A stretch of 64,000 bases of DNA from the NCBI RefSeq assembly GCF_002564045.1, contig NZ_PDJK01000002.1:1674001-1738000 (forward strand), written 5' to 3'. Below are positions 8,422-17,747 of the stretch, in pieces (the first letter of the stretch is position 1; every line of letters starts with the position of its first letter). A program made the position numbers and the translations under genes. A model generated the notes under the pieces. It saw only the letters and a program-made list of their open reading frames with translations. It had not been told where the DNA came from and made no database searches. Source of the DNA: Amycolatopsis sulphurea (GTDB lineage: Bacteria; Actinomycetota; Actinomycetes; Mycobacteriales; Pseudonocardiaceae).

Positions 8422-9540
8422 TCAAGCCGCGCGTGCGACTCGGCCCTGTACCGCCTCGTAATGCCCGACCAGCTCCCGGCACACCGCGGGCCACGTACGG
8501 CCGAGCACGACCTTCCGCGACTTCTCCCCCAGCCGCGCCCGTAACGCCGGATCACGCAGATCGCTGACCTTGTCCACCAGCGCGCGACCGAAGGCGTCGC
8601 GTTCGGCAGGCAGCAGATAGCCCGTACGGCCAGGCAGTACCAAGTCTTTCGGCCCGCCCGCGTCCGGTGCGAGTACCGGCAGCCCGGAGGCCATTGCCTC
8701 CTGCACCGCCTGACAGAACGTCTCGTGCGGACCGGTGTGTACAAACAGGTCCAAGCTCGCGTACGCAGTGGAAAGCTCTTCGCCGTACTTCGCGCCGAGG
8801 AACGCCGCGCCGGGCAACTGCTCACGCAGCACCGGCAGCTCCGGGCCGTCCCCGACCACCACCAGCCGTACGCCGGGCATTCCGGCGAGCGCGGTCAGCC
8901 GGTCGACTTCCTTCTCCGGGGCGAGCCTGCCGACGAAGCCGACCAGCAGCTCCCCGTTCGGCGCCAGCTTCGCGCGCAGCGCCGCATTCCGGTGCTCCGG
9001 CGAGAACCGGGCGACGTCCACCCCACGCGCCCAGCGATGCACCCGGGGCACACCGTGCAGTTTCAGCTGTTCCATCGAATCCGACGACGGCGCAAGCGTG
9101 CGATCGGCCCGCGAGTGCAGCCGGCGTACCCAGCGCCAGGCCGCGCGGGCACCGATGCCGAACCCGTACGAAGTGGCGAACCCGGCGATATCGGTCTGAT
9201 AGACCGCGATCGAGGGCACCCGCAGCCGTCTCGCCGCGGCCAGCCCGCGGGCCCCGACCACGAACGGCGACGCCAGGTGCACCACGTCCGGGCCGAACTC
9301 GGCCAGCGCCCTCAGCACGGTCCGGGTCGGCAGGCCGATCGGCAGCGAATGCACCCCCGGCACGTCGAACGCGGGGATGCGGACCACCGGTGCGCCGCGG
9401 TAGCGCTCCGGGCCCGGCCCGGGTGCCACCACCAGTACCTCGTGCGCGGCCTCCACCAGGTGCTCGACGACCCGCAGCACGGAGTTCGTCACGCCGTTCA
9501 CCTGGGGCAGGAAACTTTCGGTGACTATGGCGACTCGCAC
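8422..9540 (-). CDS. mgtA: GDP-mannose-dependent alpha-mannosyltransferase (MgtA-like)
   Basis: A 372-residue GT4 enzyme starting [20 protein letters not shown], a start characteristic of the MgtA family. The donor-site segments are [16 protein letters not shown] and [20 protein letters not shown]. In Mycobacterium the gene Rv0557 (mgtA), near menG, encodes the first mannosyl transfer to a glycolipid anchor. This one is likewise close to menaquinone genes. The GTG at 9540 is chosen because the conserved fold starts there; longer in-frame readings run into the divergent promoter. Function is inferred from family and synteny. Confidence 0.85.
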   Translation of the reverse strand: MRVAIVTESFLPQVNGVTNSVLRVVEHLVEAAHEVLVVAPGPGPERYRGAPVVRIPAFDVPGVHSLPIGLPTRTVLRALAEFGPDVVHLASPFVVGARGLAAARRLRVPSIAVYQTDIAGFATSYGFGIGARAAWRWVRRLHSRADRTLAPSSDSMEQLKLHGVPRVHRWARGVDVARFSPEHRNAALRAKLAPNGELLVGFVGRLAPEKEVDRLTALAGMPGVRLVVVGDGPELPVLREQLPGAAFLGAKYGEELSTAYASLDLFVHTGPHETFCQAVQEAMASGLPVLAPDAGGPKDLVLPGRTGYLLPAERDAFGRALVDKVSDLRDPALRARLGEKSRKVVLGRTWPAVCRELVGHYEAVQGRVARAA

Positions 9541-9716
9541 CGGGCCACTGTCGCACCGGTCCGCACGAGGTGGACCAATCCCGTGTGACCGCCCGGCCAA
9601 CGGCCGGCCAACACTGCGCAGCGTCCGCCGCCGGACACGGAACGTCGAAGAATTCGCCATCACATGTCATCTCGAGGTCGCGTTCCGGACACCAGGGCGG
9701 CCCAGACTAAGCAGGC

Positions 9717-10556
9717 ATGACCCTCTTGTCCTCTAGGCCGTCCCGGCCGGTGGAGCCGGGCCTGCTCTCGAGGGCACTCGAGGTGGCGGGCCGGCTGGCG
9801 AACGACGCGACCGACGTGATCACCGCGACCGCGGGCCGCGGCGCCCACCCGGCGACGCTCGAATCGCCCTTCGATTGGGTCACCGACACCGACCGGATCC
9901 TGGAGCGGCACACCCGGCGCGTGCTGACCGCGGAATTCCCCGGCATCCCGGTGGTAGGCCACGAATTCGGTGCGGATCACGGTGCGGACATCGCCGAGTA
10001 CCGCTGGGTGGTGGACTCCGTGGACGGCACCGCCAACTACGTCGCCGGAGTGCCTTGGTGCGCCTACAGCCTGGCGCTGGTGGACGCGTCCGGTCCGGTG
10101 GTCGGCGTGGTGGCCGATCCGTACCGCGCGCAGATCTACGCCGCCGCCCGCGGCCGCGGCGCCCGCGCCAACGGCACCCCGATCCGGCTGGTGGACCGCC
10201 CCGGCACAGCGGGCGCGATCGTCTGCACGGAGCTGGCCCGCAAGGGTCCGTGGCCCGGCATGGGCGGGTTCATCGAGCGCGCCGCCGCGGCGCACGCCGG
10301 GGTGCGGGTACTCGGCTCGGCCGCGCTGTCCATCGCCCAGGTCGCATTGGGCCACGCCGCGGCCGCAGTGCTGCACAGCTACCACGAATGGGACGTCGCC
10401 GGTTCCGTCGCGATGGCGATCGAAGCAGGCGCCGTGGTACTCGACAAACACGGCGAGGATACCGCCTTGCCCACCGACGGCCTGTTGGTCGCCGCCCCCG
10501 GCGTGGCCGACGAAGTGCTGCACTGGTGGCAGGAAACGGCGACGGCCGGCAGCTGA
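9717..10556 (+). CDS. Inositol monophosphatase-family protein
   Basis: A 279-residue Mg2+-dependent phosphatase. The metal-site motif WVVDSVDGTANYVAG (about residues 97-111) is the WxxDxxDGTxNF signature, and EWDVAGSVAMAIEAGA near residue 225 is the second IMPase motif (WDxAxxxxxxxxAG). GHEFGADHG replaces the usual GEE region, so one metal ligand site differs from the textbook form. Probable substrates are inositol phosphate or a related sugar phosphate, such as histidinol phosphate. It is divergent from mgtA, and the association with inositol lipid enzymes fits. Confidence 0.85.
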   Translation: MTLLSSRPSRPVEPGLLSRALEVAGRLANDATDVITATAGRGAHPATLESPFDWVTDTDRILERHTRRVLTAEFPGIPVVGHEFGADHGADIAEYRWVVDSVDGTANYVAGVPWCAYSLALVDASGPVVGVVADPYRAQIYAAARGRGARANGTPIRLVDRPGTAGAIVCTELARKGPWPGMGGFIERAAAAHAGVRVLGSAALSIAQVALGHAAAAVLHSYHEWDVAGSVAMAIEAGAVVLDKHGEDTALPTDGLLVAAPGVADEVLHWWQETATAGS

Positions 10557-10577
10557 GCGACGCGACCGGGTTTCCCG

Positions 10578-11051
10578 CTACGACTCGGCGTGGCTACCGC
10601 CGGCCGTGGCTCGGGCGGCGACCGCGTGGTCGCGCTTGGCGAGCCGGCGCAGCCACCACAGCACCGGACCGGCGATCAGCCAGACCACCAGCACCGTGAC
10701 CCCGAGCGACACCAGGGCCTGGGTGGCCGAGCGGCCGGCCACCCTGGCCAGGTCGGGGTTCGTGTTGTCGTACTCGATCAGCACCAGCTGGCCCGCGGCC
10801 AGCCCGGACGGGTAAAGGATCCCGGTGGGCGGGCTGTGCAAAACCCCGTCCGGGGTCTGGTACTGGACGATCGCACGGTCGAAGGACACCGATTCCACGG
10901 TCGCGGTGGCAGTGCCCGGATGCGAACCGATCGCGCTGTCGTTGCGGATCGCGCCGAAGAACACGGCCACGCACATCACGGTGAGGAGCGAGGCGACACC
11001 GAGCACGGCCACCCGGCCGATGCGCCTCGCCCGCTCACTCCTCCTGCTCAC
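10578..11051 (-). CDS. DUF3592-like membrane protein
   Basis: A 157-residue protein with two hydrophobic helices (IGRVAVLGVASLLTVMCVAVFF at residues 12-33 and a C-terminal one, QALVSLGVTVLVVWLIAGPV). A short extracytoplasmic beta-rich part separates them (VQYQTPDGVLHSPPTG, LVLIEYDNTNPDLARVAG). The layout and the G-D-x-V-x-V-x-Y-(D/N)-P-type segment near the second helix are those of DUF3592. No function is known. Convergent with the IMPase gene. Confidence 0.75.
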   Translation of the reverse strand: MSRRSERARRIGRVAVLGVASLLTVMCVAVFFGAIRNDSAIGSHPGTATATVESVSFDRAIVQYQTPDGVLHSPPTGILYPSGLAAGQLVLIEYDNTNPDLARVAGRSATQALVSLGVTVLVVWLIAGPVLWWLRRLAKRDHAVAARATAGGSHAES

Positions 11052-11073
11052 GCCGCGAGCGTAGCGGTACCGC

Positions 11074-12603
11074 TCAGTGCTCGTGCTCCGTGGCGAGCAA
11101 CCGATGGTTGGCCTCGATCTGGTCGTAGGACTTCGGCTTGGCCACGGTGAACCTCGACTGGGCCGAGGCTGGTGCCTTAGCGCCCGCCGCGCCGTTCGGG
11201 CCGGTCGCCGGCTTGCCCGCGGTGTAGAGCCAGGTCTGGAACAGCTCGTGCAGCGGTTTGCCGGAGACCTTCTCCGCCAGCGCGATGAATTCCGGGATCC
11301 GGGCGTCCTTTCCGGACTTAGCCGCCTGCCAGTCCTTCAGGATCTTGAAGAACGCCTCGTCGCCGACGGTGGTGCGCAACGCCTGCAGGGTCAGCGCGCC
11401 ACGGCTGTACACCGCGTCGTCGAACTGGTGGTCCTTGCCCGGGTCAGCGGGCACTGCCTTCCACAGGTCGGCGTCGGCCGCGTGGGAGTCGTACGTGTAC
11501 TGCGCGAGTTCGGCGACCGTGCCCTCGCCTTCGTGCTCAGACCACAGCCACTCGGCGTACGAGGCGAAGCCCTCGTTCAGCCAAATGTCGCTCCAGCGGC
11601 CGAGCGATACATTGTCGCCGAACCACTGGTGGGCGTTCTCGTGCGCGATCAGCGTGGTGTTGGCGCCGCGGGCGAAGTTCTTCAGTCCGTAGACCGGCCG
11701 GGTCTGGTTCTCCAGCGAGAACCCGATGCCGCTGGTCACCACGCCGCCCTCGGCCTCGAACGGATACGGCCCGAACTGCGTCGCCAGGAACGCGTTGATC
11801 TCCGGGGTGCGCTCGACGCTGGCCTCCGCGGCCGCGCGCGAACTCCCGAGGTCACTGCCGTAGGCGGTGATGAACGGCTTGCCATCCGGGGTCTTGGACT
11901 CGCGTACGTCGTACTTGCCGACGACGAACGGAGTCAGGTAGGTCGCCTGCGGCTGTGTGCTGCGCCAGTTCCAGCGCGTCCAGCCCGCCCGGTTCTTACG
12001 CTTGCTCACCAGCGAGCCGCTGGTGAGCGCGGCGAGCCCGTCCGGCGCCTCGATCGAGACGTCGTAGGTGGCCTTGTCGGTGGGATGATCGTTGGACGGG
12101 AACCACCACTGCGCGCTCTGCGGCTCGTCCACGCCGAGCGCCCCGAACGCACCGTGCTTCCAGCCGTTGATCCCGTCGACCTTCGCCGTGGACGGGGTGT
12201 CCGCGTACTGCACCACGACGGTCGCGGTCTGGCCCTTGGCCAGCGCGTCGGCCGGGGTGATCACCAGCTCGCCGTTACCGGTGGAGCTGGTGAACCGCGC
12301 GGGCCGGTTGTTCACCAGCACACTCGACGCCTTGAGCGCGAAGTCGAGGTTGAACCGTGACAGGTCCTGGGTGGCGGTGAGCAGCAGGGTCGTGGTGCCC
12401 GAGAGCAGGTCGGTGTCCGGCTGGTAGCTCAGCCGGATGTTGTAGTGCTGCACGTCGGTGCCGCCGTTGCCCGCGTTCGGGTAGTACGGATCGCCCACGC
12501 CCGGTGCCCCCGGCCCGGGCGCGGCCGCGGCGGTCGTGGCGAGCAGGACGGACACCATCCCGGCCGTGAGCACACCGGCTCCGGCACGAATTCTCGATCG
12601 CAT
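11074..12603 (-). CDS. Secreted M1-family metallopeptidase
   Basis: A 509-residue aminopeptidase-N-type zinc protease. It begins with a signal peptide (MRSRIRAGAGVLTAGMVSVL, cleavage after TTAAAAP). The catalytic zinc site HENAHQW (around residue 318) is followed 18 residues later by NEGFASYAEW, the HExxH-x18-E pattern. SLENQ just before it replaces the GxMEN exopeptidase motif. The ATG at 12603 has AGAGGAG 5 bases upstream. It likely releases N-terminal amino acids outside the cell. The C-terminal ERAP-like domain of full M1 enzymes is absent, as in other short actinobacterial forms. Confidence 0.9.
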   Translation of the reverse strand: MRSRIRAGAGVLTAGMVSVLLATTAAAAPGPGAPGVGDPYYPNAGNGGTDVQHYNIRLSYQPDTDLLSGTTTLLLTATQDLSRFNLDFALKASSVLVNNRPARFTSSTGNGELVITPADALAKGQTATVVVQYADTPSTAKVDGINGWKHGAFGALGVDEPQSAQWWFPSNDHPTDKATYDVSIEAPDGLAALTSGSLVSKRKNRAGWTRWNWRSTQPQATYLTPFVVGKYDVRESKTPDGKPFITAYGSDLGSSRAAAEASVERTPEINAFLATQFGPYPFEAEGGVVTSGIGFSLENQTRPVYGLKNFARGANTTLIAHENAHQWFGDNVSLGRWSDIWLNEGFASYAEWLWSEHEGEGTVAELAQYTYDSHAADADLWKAVPADPGKDHQFDDAVYSRGALTLQALRTTVGDEAFFKILKDWQAAKSGKDARIPEFIALAEKVSGKPLHELFQTWLYTAGKPATGPNGAAGAKAPASAQSRFTVAKPKSYDQIEANHRLLATEHEH

Positions 12604-12726
12604 GGGTCTCCTCTTGGCGAAGATCAACAATGCCACCGAAACTAATGCCACCGACCCGCGCCAGATACGTCCGAAAGATGGGTTCCCACCTGCTGGAATC
12701 CCGCCCCCAGAGCACCCCGGGCCAAT

Positions 12727-12783
12727 GCTGTGAAGGGCCCCTTGACGGACTCAGAGTCCGTGAAGGGGCCCTTCACGGACCTC
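12727..12783. repeat. Two tandem type A palindromes 3' of menD
   Basis: Units at 12727-12751 (one arm altered, CCCCTTGACGG) and 12753-12781 (perfect GTGAAGGGGCCCTTCAC). They are separated by the palindromic joint GACTCAGAGTC and end about 35 bp beyond the menD stop. Confidence 0.9.
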
Positions 12784-12817
12784 CGCGGTCCGCGCCGAGG
12801 GCGAAAGCGACGACCGC

Positions 12818-14494
12818 TCAGACCTGCGCGACGGCGCCCGCGACCGCGGTGCGCAAGCGGCCGTGCAGATCACGGTGGCGGGTCCGGTCCACTCGAACCT
12901 CCACCACCCGCAGCCCGGGCGCGGGACGCAGCGCGGCCCGGAATTCCGGCAACGTCTCCGCCAGCACGTACGGCACCCGGTACCCCGCGCACAGCGCACC
13001 GAGGTCGGCGCCGTGCGGGGTACCGAACACGCGCTCGAAGCTGTCCGCATGTTCCGGGGCACCCTGTTCCAGCAGCGAGAAGATGCCGCCACCATCGTCG
13101 TTCAGCACCACGATGGTCAGGTCCGGGCGCTGCTCGGCGGGCCCGGTCAGCAGCCCGGACGCGTCGTGCAGGAAGGTCAGGTCGCCCAGCAGGGCGTACG
13201 AGGGCGCGCGATGCACGGTGGCGGCCCCGATCGCGGTGGACACCATGCCGTCGATCCCCGCCACGCCCCGGTTGCGATGCACCAGCACGTCCGGGCGCAG
13301 CCGCCCGGCCAGCGCCACGTCCCGGGTCGGATTGGACGAGCCGACCACCAGCAGCGCCCCCTCGGGCAGGGCGTCCACCAGCTCGGCGGCCATTCGCAGC
13401 CCGCTCGGCCACGGCTCGCCGGACAACGTCTGCGACACCGCCCGCGCCGCGGCCGCGTCGGCCCGCTGCCAGCTCGCCAGCCATTCCGGATCGGCCGGTT
13501 TCGTCGGCTCGGCGAACCACTGCCCGACCTGCCGCACGTTGTGCGCCGGGGCGGGCCAGTCCGAATCCGGCCGGACCAGCAGGATCTCCACGGCCGGGTC
13601 GGAGATGATCTTCTGCACCTGCCGGAACACCGTCGGCCTGCCGAGGCACAGCACCTGCTCCGGACGGTGCCGGGAGATGAACTCCTCGACCCCGAGCAGC
13701 CACGCACCGGAGGAGATGGCGGTCTCGCCGGACAGGCCGAGCCCGCCGGTCTCGGACACCACCGGCCAGCCGTGCTGATCGGCCCATTCGCTGGCCGCCT
13801 GCGCACCGGTGTCACAGGCGATCACCAAGCCGTGCCGGGCGGACGGGACCACGAACGAGGGCAGCGCACCGAAGTCGGGCAGCTCGGTCCAGCGCGCGCC
13901 ACCCGGGCGCCCTTCCAGCGACTCGAACCACTCGCCGTCCTCGTCGAGGTCGGGCACCAGCGGCTCGCGGAACGGGATGTTGAGGTGCACCGGCCCACAG
14001 CGCCATTCGCCGTACGCGGCGTTCCACGCCCGGCAGATCTGGCTGCGCCAGTAGGAGTTCTGGCCCGCACGGCGCTCGCCGACGGCCAGCTCGTCGAAGT
14101 ACCGGACCGCGTCACCGTAGAGCTGGTATTGGTCGATCACCTGGCTCGCACCCGCCGCGCGCAGCTCCGGCGGCCGGTCCGCGGTGAGCACGATCAACGG
14201 CACCCCGGCCCGGTCGGCTTCCAGCACGGCCGGGTGGAAGTTCGCCGCCGCCGTGCCAGAGGTGCAGACCACTGCGGCGGGACGCCCGGTGCGCGCGGCG
14301 ATCCCGAGCGCGAGGAAGGCGGCCCCGCGCTCGTCGATGCGCACGTGCAGCTTGACCCGGCCGGCGGCGGCCGCGTCGTACAGCGCGATGGACAGCGGGG
14401 CGTTCCGGGAACCGGGGCAGAGCACCACGTGCGAAACCGTGTTGCGGACGAGTTCGTCGACGATGACCCTTGCCTGCGCGGTGGAAGGGTTCAC
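12818..14494 (-). CDS. menD: 2-succinyl-5-enolpyruvyl-6-hydroxy-3-cyclohexene-1-carboxylate synthase
   Basis: A ThDP enzyme of menaquinone synthesis that joins 2-oxoglutarate to isochorismate. It is 558 residues, starting VNPSTAQARVIVDELVRNTV, with the family motifs CPGSRNAPLSIALYDA, HVRIDERGAAFLALG (catalytic Glu), SGTAAANFHPAVLEA and, in the C-terminal ThDP domain, LGDLTFLHDASGLL and VLNDDGGGIFSLLEQG. GTG at 14494 matches the family N-terminus, with AGGGA upstream. A longer in-frame reading to 14635 is an artefact: it runs through the antisense of the decayed menB copy. Next to menB, menE and menA. Confidence 0.95.
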   Translation of the reverse strand: MNPSTAQARVIVDELVRNTVSHVVLCPGSRNAPLSIALYDAAAAGRVKLHVRIDERGAAFLALGIAARTGRPAAVVCTSGTAAANFHPAVLEADRAGVPLIVLTADRPPELRAAGASQVIDQYQLYGDAVRYFDELAVGERRAGQNSYWRSQICRAWNAAYGEWRCGPVHLNIPFREPLVPDLDEDGEWFESLEGRPGGARWTELPDFGALPSFVVPSARHGLVIACDTGAQAASEWADQHGWPVVSETGGLGLSGETAISSGAWLLGVEEFISRHRPEQVLCLGRPTVFRQVQKIISDPAVEILLVRPDSDWPAPAHNVRQVGQWFAEPTKPADPEWLASWQRADAAAARAVSQTLSGEPWPSGLRMAAELVDALPEGALLVVGSSNPTRDVALAGRLRPDVLVHRNRGVAGIDGMVSTAIGAATVHRAPSYALLGDLTFLHDASGLLTGPAEQRPDLTIVVLNDDGGGIFSLLEQGAPEHADSFERVFGTPHGADLGALCAGYRVPYVLAETLPEFRAALRPAPGLRVVEVRVDRTRHRDLHGRLRTAVAGAVAQV

Positions 14495-14551
14495 CAGCAG
14501 ATCCCTGGTACATCGTGATCGACTGAGTCCACAGGTCCCATTCTCCCAAAC

Positions 14552-14820
14552 GTGGCTGACACCCGAGTTGCCGAGTTGGCCGGCCCGGCCGCGTGGACCG
14601 CGATCGAGGGTTTCGACTTCCACCGCTCCTGCCACAGCCGCTCCGGCGAGCGAGTCGTGCGCATCCGTCGATGACCAGCGTATTCGCGGACGCTCCGGGT
14701 ATCAGTACACGAGCGGGGAGACCTCCGACACGGTGGACCCGGCGCGCACCGACGTTCCCGGGCGTGACCTGCGGTTTCACCAGCCGGAAGCGGCGGCCGT
14801 GGTGTCCGGCCGCGGGAGTG
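14552..14820 (+). pseudogene. menB': Decayed, internally deleted partial copy of menB
   Basis: The first ~105 bases match the 5' end of the real menB at 15571: both begin GTGGCTGACACCC and both encode TAIEGFDF and SRSG(E/K)RVVR. Codons for the TDITY segment are missing, then about 170 bases are deleted. The copy resumes at GATGACCAGCG, matching the menB DQRIRGRSGYQY region, and continues degenerate to about 14820. The reading frame stops with TGA at 14672-14674 after 40 codons. It sits 58 bp from the menD start in divergent orientation. It is a non-functional relic of duplication. Confidence 0.9.
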
Positions 14821-14911
14821 GCTATGCTGTCGAGAAGCCGGTCGATCTGCGGACGCGACCGGAAGTGAGCCGGGGAACGTGCCCGATGGAATCGGGACCC
14901 CCGGCTTCGCG

Positions 14912-15490
14912 CTATCCGGGGTCCACGGTTTTCACCTCGATGAGGTGGGCGCTGTTGATGATCTCCCACGGGCCGCGGTCGTCGTGATGATGCGCGGCCA
15001 CGTACGCGGATGCGATCCAGTCGGCCGGCCACAGCAGCGGCAAGGCTTTCGGGCCGTGGTCGATCCGGAGCGCGGCCGTGATGTGGCGGATCGGCGGAGC
15101 CCGTCACGGGTTCGGCGGTCATGCCGGTCGCCACCGGCGCGGCTTTCCATGATGACGTGGCGCACTTGCTCGACGTGTTCGAGCCGGGGAAGCAGCTCGC
15201 ACAGCAGAGCGCGGCGCGCGGTCTCCTGGCCGGTGTTGGTCGTGCTGGTGGTGAGCAGGATTGATCCGTGTAGCGCCGCGTCGGCGATCGCTTCGGCGAC
15301 GAGTAGCCGCCGGTCCGGTCGCTCGGTGCGGAAATGCAGTGGCTCGGGGGGCGAGCTGCAACGCGGTGAGCGCCTTGATGAGCGAAGGCTGTTCGGCCGT
15401 GGAGCTGAGCACTGCGGCGACGACGTAAAGCCGACGGCCGTCGGCGAGGCGGGCGCCGGCTTCGTCGACGTACGCAGTGGTTTCGGTCAT
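14912..15490 (-). pseudogene. Frameshifted gene, probable DUF3800-like protein
   Basis: The N-terminus from ATG 15490 reads MTETTAYVDEAGARLADGRR and then LYVVAAVLSS. At a run of six C (plus-strand G at 15346-15351) the frame shifts. The next part continues in another frame through HFRTERPDRRLLVAEAIADA and EHVEQVRHVIMESRAGGDRH. Near 15085-15095 a second, opposite shift restores the first frame, ending LLWPADWIASAYVAAHHHDD and VKTVDPG with TAG at 14912. The YVDE start, the late D-H-x-K and the WxxD segment resemble DUF3800-like proteins. Two compensating indels next to a decayed menB copy suggest real decay, although sequence errors in the homopolymer cannot be excluded. Confidence 0.7.
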
Positions 15491-15570
15491 CCGGCGCACA
15501 GTAACGATCTCCGGCGTGAGTGCGGGCACCGGATCGGGGTGGTCAGCGGCCTCCAACTAGGGTCGGTTTG

Positions 15571-16494
15571 GTGGCTGACACCCAAGTTTCCGAGTTGTTC
15601 GACCCGACCGCCTGGACCGCGATCGAGGGTTTCGACTTCACCGACATCACCTACCACCGCTCCCGCGACAGCCGCTCCGGCAAGCGAGTCGTGCGCGTCG
15701 CCTTCGACCGGCCGGAGGTCCGCAACGCCTTCCGGCCGCACACCGTGGACGAGCTCTACCGCGCGCTCGACCACGCCCGGATGAGCTCGGACGTCGGCTG
15801 CGTCCTGCTCACCGGCAACGGTCCCTCGCCGAAGGACGGTGGCTGGGCCTTCTGCTCCGGCGGTGACCAGCGCATTCGCGGGCGCTCCGGGTATCAGTAC
15901 GCGAACGGGGAGACCTCCGACACGGTGGACCCGGCGCGAGCGGGCCGGCTGCACATCCTGGAGGTGCAGCGGCTCATCCGGTTCATGCCGAAACCCGTGG
16001 TCGCGGTAGTGCCGGGCTGGGCCGCGGGCGGCGGGCATTCCCTGCACGTGGTGTGCGATCTCACCCTCGCCTCCGCCGAGCACGCGCGGTTCAAGCAGAC
16101 CGACGCCGACGTCGGCTCGTTCGACGCGGGCTACGGATCGGCCGGGCTGGCCCGCCAGGTCGGCCAGAAGTTCGCCCGGGAGATCTTCTTCCTCGGCCGG
16201 GAGTACACCGCCGAGCAGATGCAGCGGATGGGGGCGGTGAACGAGGTCGTCCCGCACGCATCGCTGGAGAAGGTCGCGCTGGACTGGGCGTGGACCATCG
16301 TCGGCAAGTCGCCGACCGCGCAGCGGATGCTGAAGTACGCCTTCAACGCGATCGACGACGGGCTCGTCGGGCAGCAGCTCTTCGCCGGCGAGACCACCCG
16401 GCTGGCCTACATGCAGGACGAGGCCGTGGAGGGCCGGGATTCCTTCCTGGAGAAGCGGGATCCGGACTGGTCCGATTACCCGTACTACTACTGA
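15571..16494 (+). CDS. menB: 1,4-dihydroxy-2-naphthoyl-CoA synthase
   Basis: A crotonase-fold enzyme that closes the second ring of the menaquinone head group from O-succinylbenzoyl-CoA. It is 307 residues. Visible are AFDRPEVRNAFRPHTVDELY, the MenB-specific CSGGDQRIRGRSGYQY oxyanion/active loop, PGWAAGGGHSLHVVCDLTLA, and the QTDADVGSFDAGYGSAG segment with the conserved Asp and Tyr. GTG at 15571 is chosen because the protein start (VADTQVSELF) is also the start of the duplicated fragment at 14552. Followed at 18 bp by menE. Confidence 0.95.
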   Translation: MADTQVSELFDPTAWTAIEGFDFTDITYHRSRDSRSGKRVVRVAFDRPEVRNAFRPHTVDELYRALDHARMSSDVGCVLLTGNGPSPKDGGWAFCSGGDQRIRGRSGYQYANGETSDTVDPARAGRLHILEVQRLIRFMPKPVVAVVPGWAAGGGHSLHVVCDLTLASAEHARFKQTDADVGSFDAGYGSAGLARQVGQKFAREIFFLGREYTAEQMQRMGAVNEVVPHASLEKVALDWAWTIVGKSPTAQRMLKYAFNAIDDGLVGQQLFAGETTRLAYMQDEAVEGRDSFLEKRDPDWSDYPYYY

Positions 16495-16512
16495 CCGCAG
16501 GAGGAGGCCGTC

Positions 16513-17658
16513 GTGCGGGTGGTCTGGCTGGACGGGAGCGCCGCGGCGATCGCTGCACTCGACGAAGCGGTGGCTGCGGCCGTCGAAGGCGGCGAAACCG
16601 TGCTGCCGCTGAACGCTGCGGATCCGTCTGGGCAGTCGCTGCTCGAAACGATGTCGCCGGAGCAACCGGTCGAACCCGACACCGCGGTGATCATCGCTAC
16701 CTCGGGGTCCACCGGAGCGCCGAAGGGTGTACTGCTCTCGGCTCGCGCGCTCACCGCGTCGGCCACTTCAACGCACGCGCGGCTCGGCGGCCCCGGAAGC
16801 TGGCTGCTAGCCACGCCTGCGCACTACATCGGAGGCCTCCAGGTACTGGTGCGCGCTCGGCTCGCGGGTACCAAACCGGCGTTCCTGACCGGCGAAGGCT
16901 TCCGTACGAACGCCTTCGCCGCGGCTGCCGCACCGGTGCTGGCCGCGGAAGGACCCCGGTACACCGCATTGGTGCCGACGCAGCTCGTACGGCTTCTCGA
17001 CGACGGAGGTGCTGGCCTTGCCGCAGCAAGGGCGTTCGACGCGATCGTGCTGGGCGCCGCAGCAACGTCACCGAAGCTGCGTACGCGCGCTGAGGAAGCT
17101 GGGGTACGGATCGTGCCCGCGTACGGCATGAGCGAGACCGCGAGCGGCTGCGTTTACGACGGAGTCCCCCTCGACGGCGTACGCGTAGAGCAGGACGCCG
17201 ACGAACGGTTGTGCATCTCCGGCGACGTACTCGCCCACGGCTACCGGCTCGCACCAGACCTGAGCGCGGAGTCGTTCCGCGACGGCTGGTTCCGTACGTC
17301 CGACCGCGGTCGACTGCTGCCCGACGGCCGGGTGGAGGTGCTCGGCCGCGCAGACGACGTGATCAACACCGGCGGAGTGAAGGTCTCAGCCGCGTCTGTG
17401 GAGCGGGTACTGGGCAGCTTCCCCGGCGTACGCGACGCTTGCGTGGTCGGCCTGCCCGACGCGGAATGGGGCGAAGCCGTCGTCGCGCTTGTCGTGGCCG
17501 AGCAGGCGGTCGACGCCAGCGCCCTGCGCGCAGCCGTCCGTGCCGAACTCGGCTCCGCAGCCACGCCGAAACGCCTGGAATTCGCCACCGAACTACCACT
17601 GCGGGGACCCGGCAAGGTCGACCGGACGGCAGTCCGTGCCCGGTTCGTCGCACGCTGA
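16513..17658 (+). CDS. menE: O-succinylbenzoate--CoA ligase
   Basis: An ANL-family adenylating enzyme that activates O-succinylbenzoate to its CoA thioester, the step before MenB. It is 381 residues, short like other actinobacterial MenE. P-loop IATSGSTGAPKGVLLS is at about residues 60-75, the AYGMSETASGCVYDG motif near 210, FRTSDRGRLLPDG with the conserved Asp, and GRADDVINTGGVKVS, while the C-terminal Lys is in RGPGKVDRTAV. The GTG at 16513 is preceded by GGAGGAGG. It is coupled with menB in one transcription unit. Confidence 0.95.
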   Translation: MRVVWLDGSAAAIAALDEAVAAAVEGGETVLPLNAADPSGQSLLETMSPEQPVEPDTAVIIATSGSTGAPKGVLLSARALTASATSTHARLGGPGSWLLATPAHYIGGLQVLVRARLAGTKPAFLTGEGFRTNAFAAAAAPVLAAEGPRYTALVPTQLVRLLDDGGAGLAAARAFDAIVLGAAATSPKLRTRAEEAGVRIVPAYGMSETASGCVYDGVPLDGVRVEQDADERLCISGDVLAHGYRLAPDLSAESFRDGWFRTSDRGRLLPDGRVEVLGRADDVINTGGVKVSAASVERVLGSFPGVRDACVVGLPDAEWGEAVVALVVAEQAVDASALRAAVRAELGSAATPKRLEFATELPLRGPGKVDRTAVRARFVAR

Positions 17659-17747
17659 CTCGGCGTCGACAAACCGTCGTGTTCGATCCAGCGGCAGACC
17701 ACAGGCTCGCCGATCGGGTGAAGCGCGGATGGCGTTGAATGACGAGT

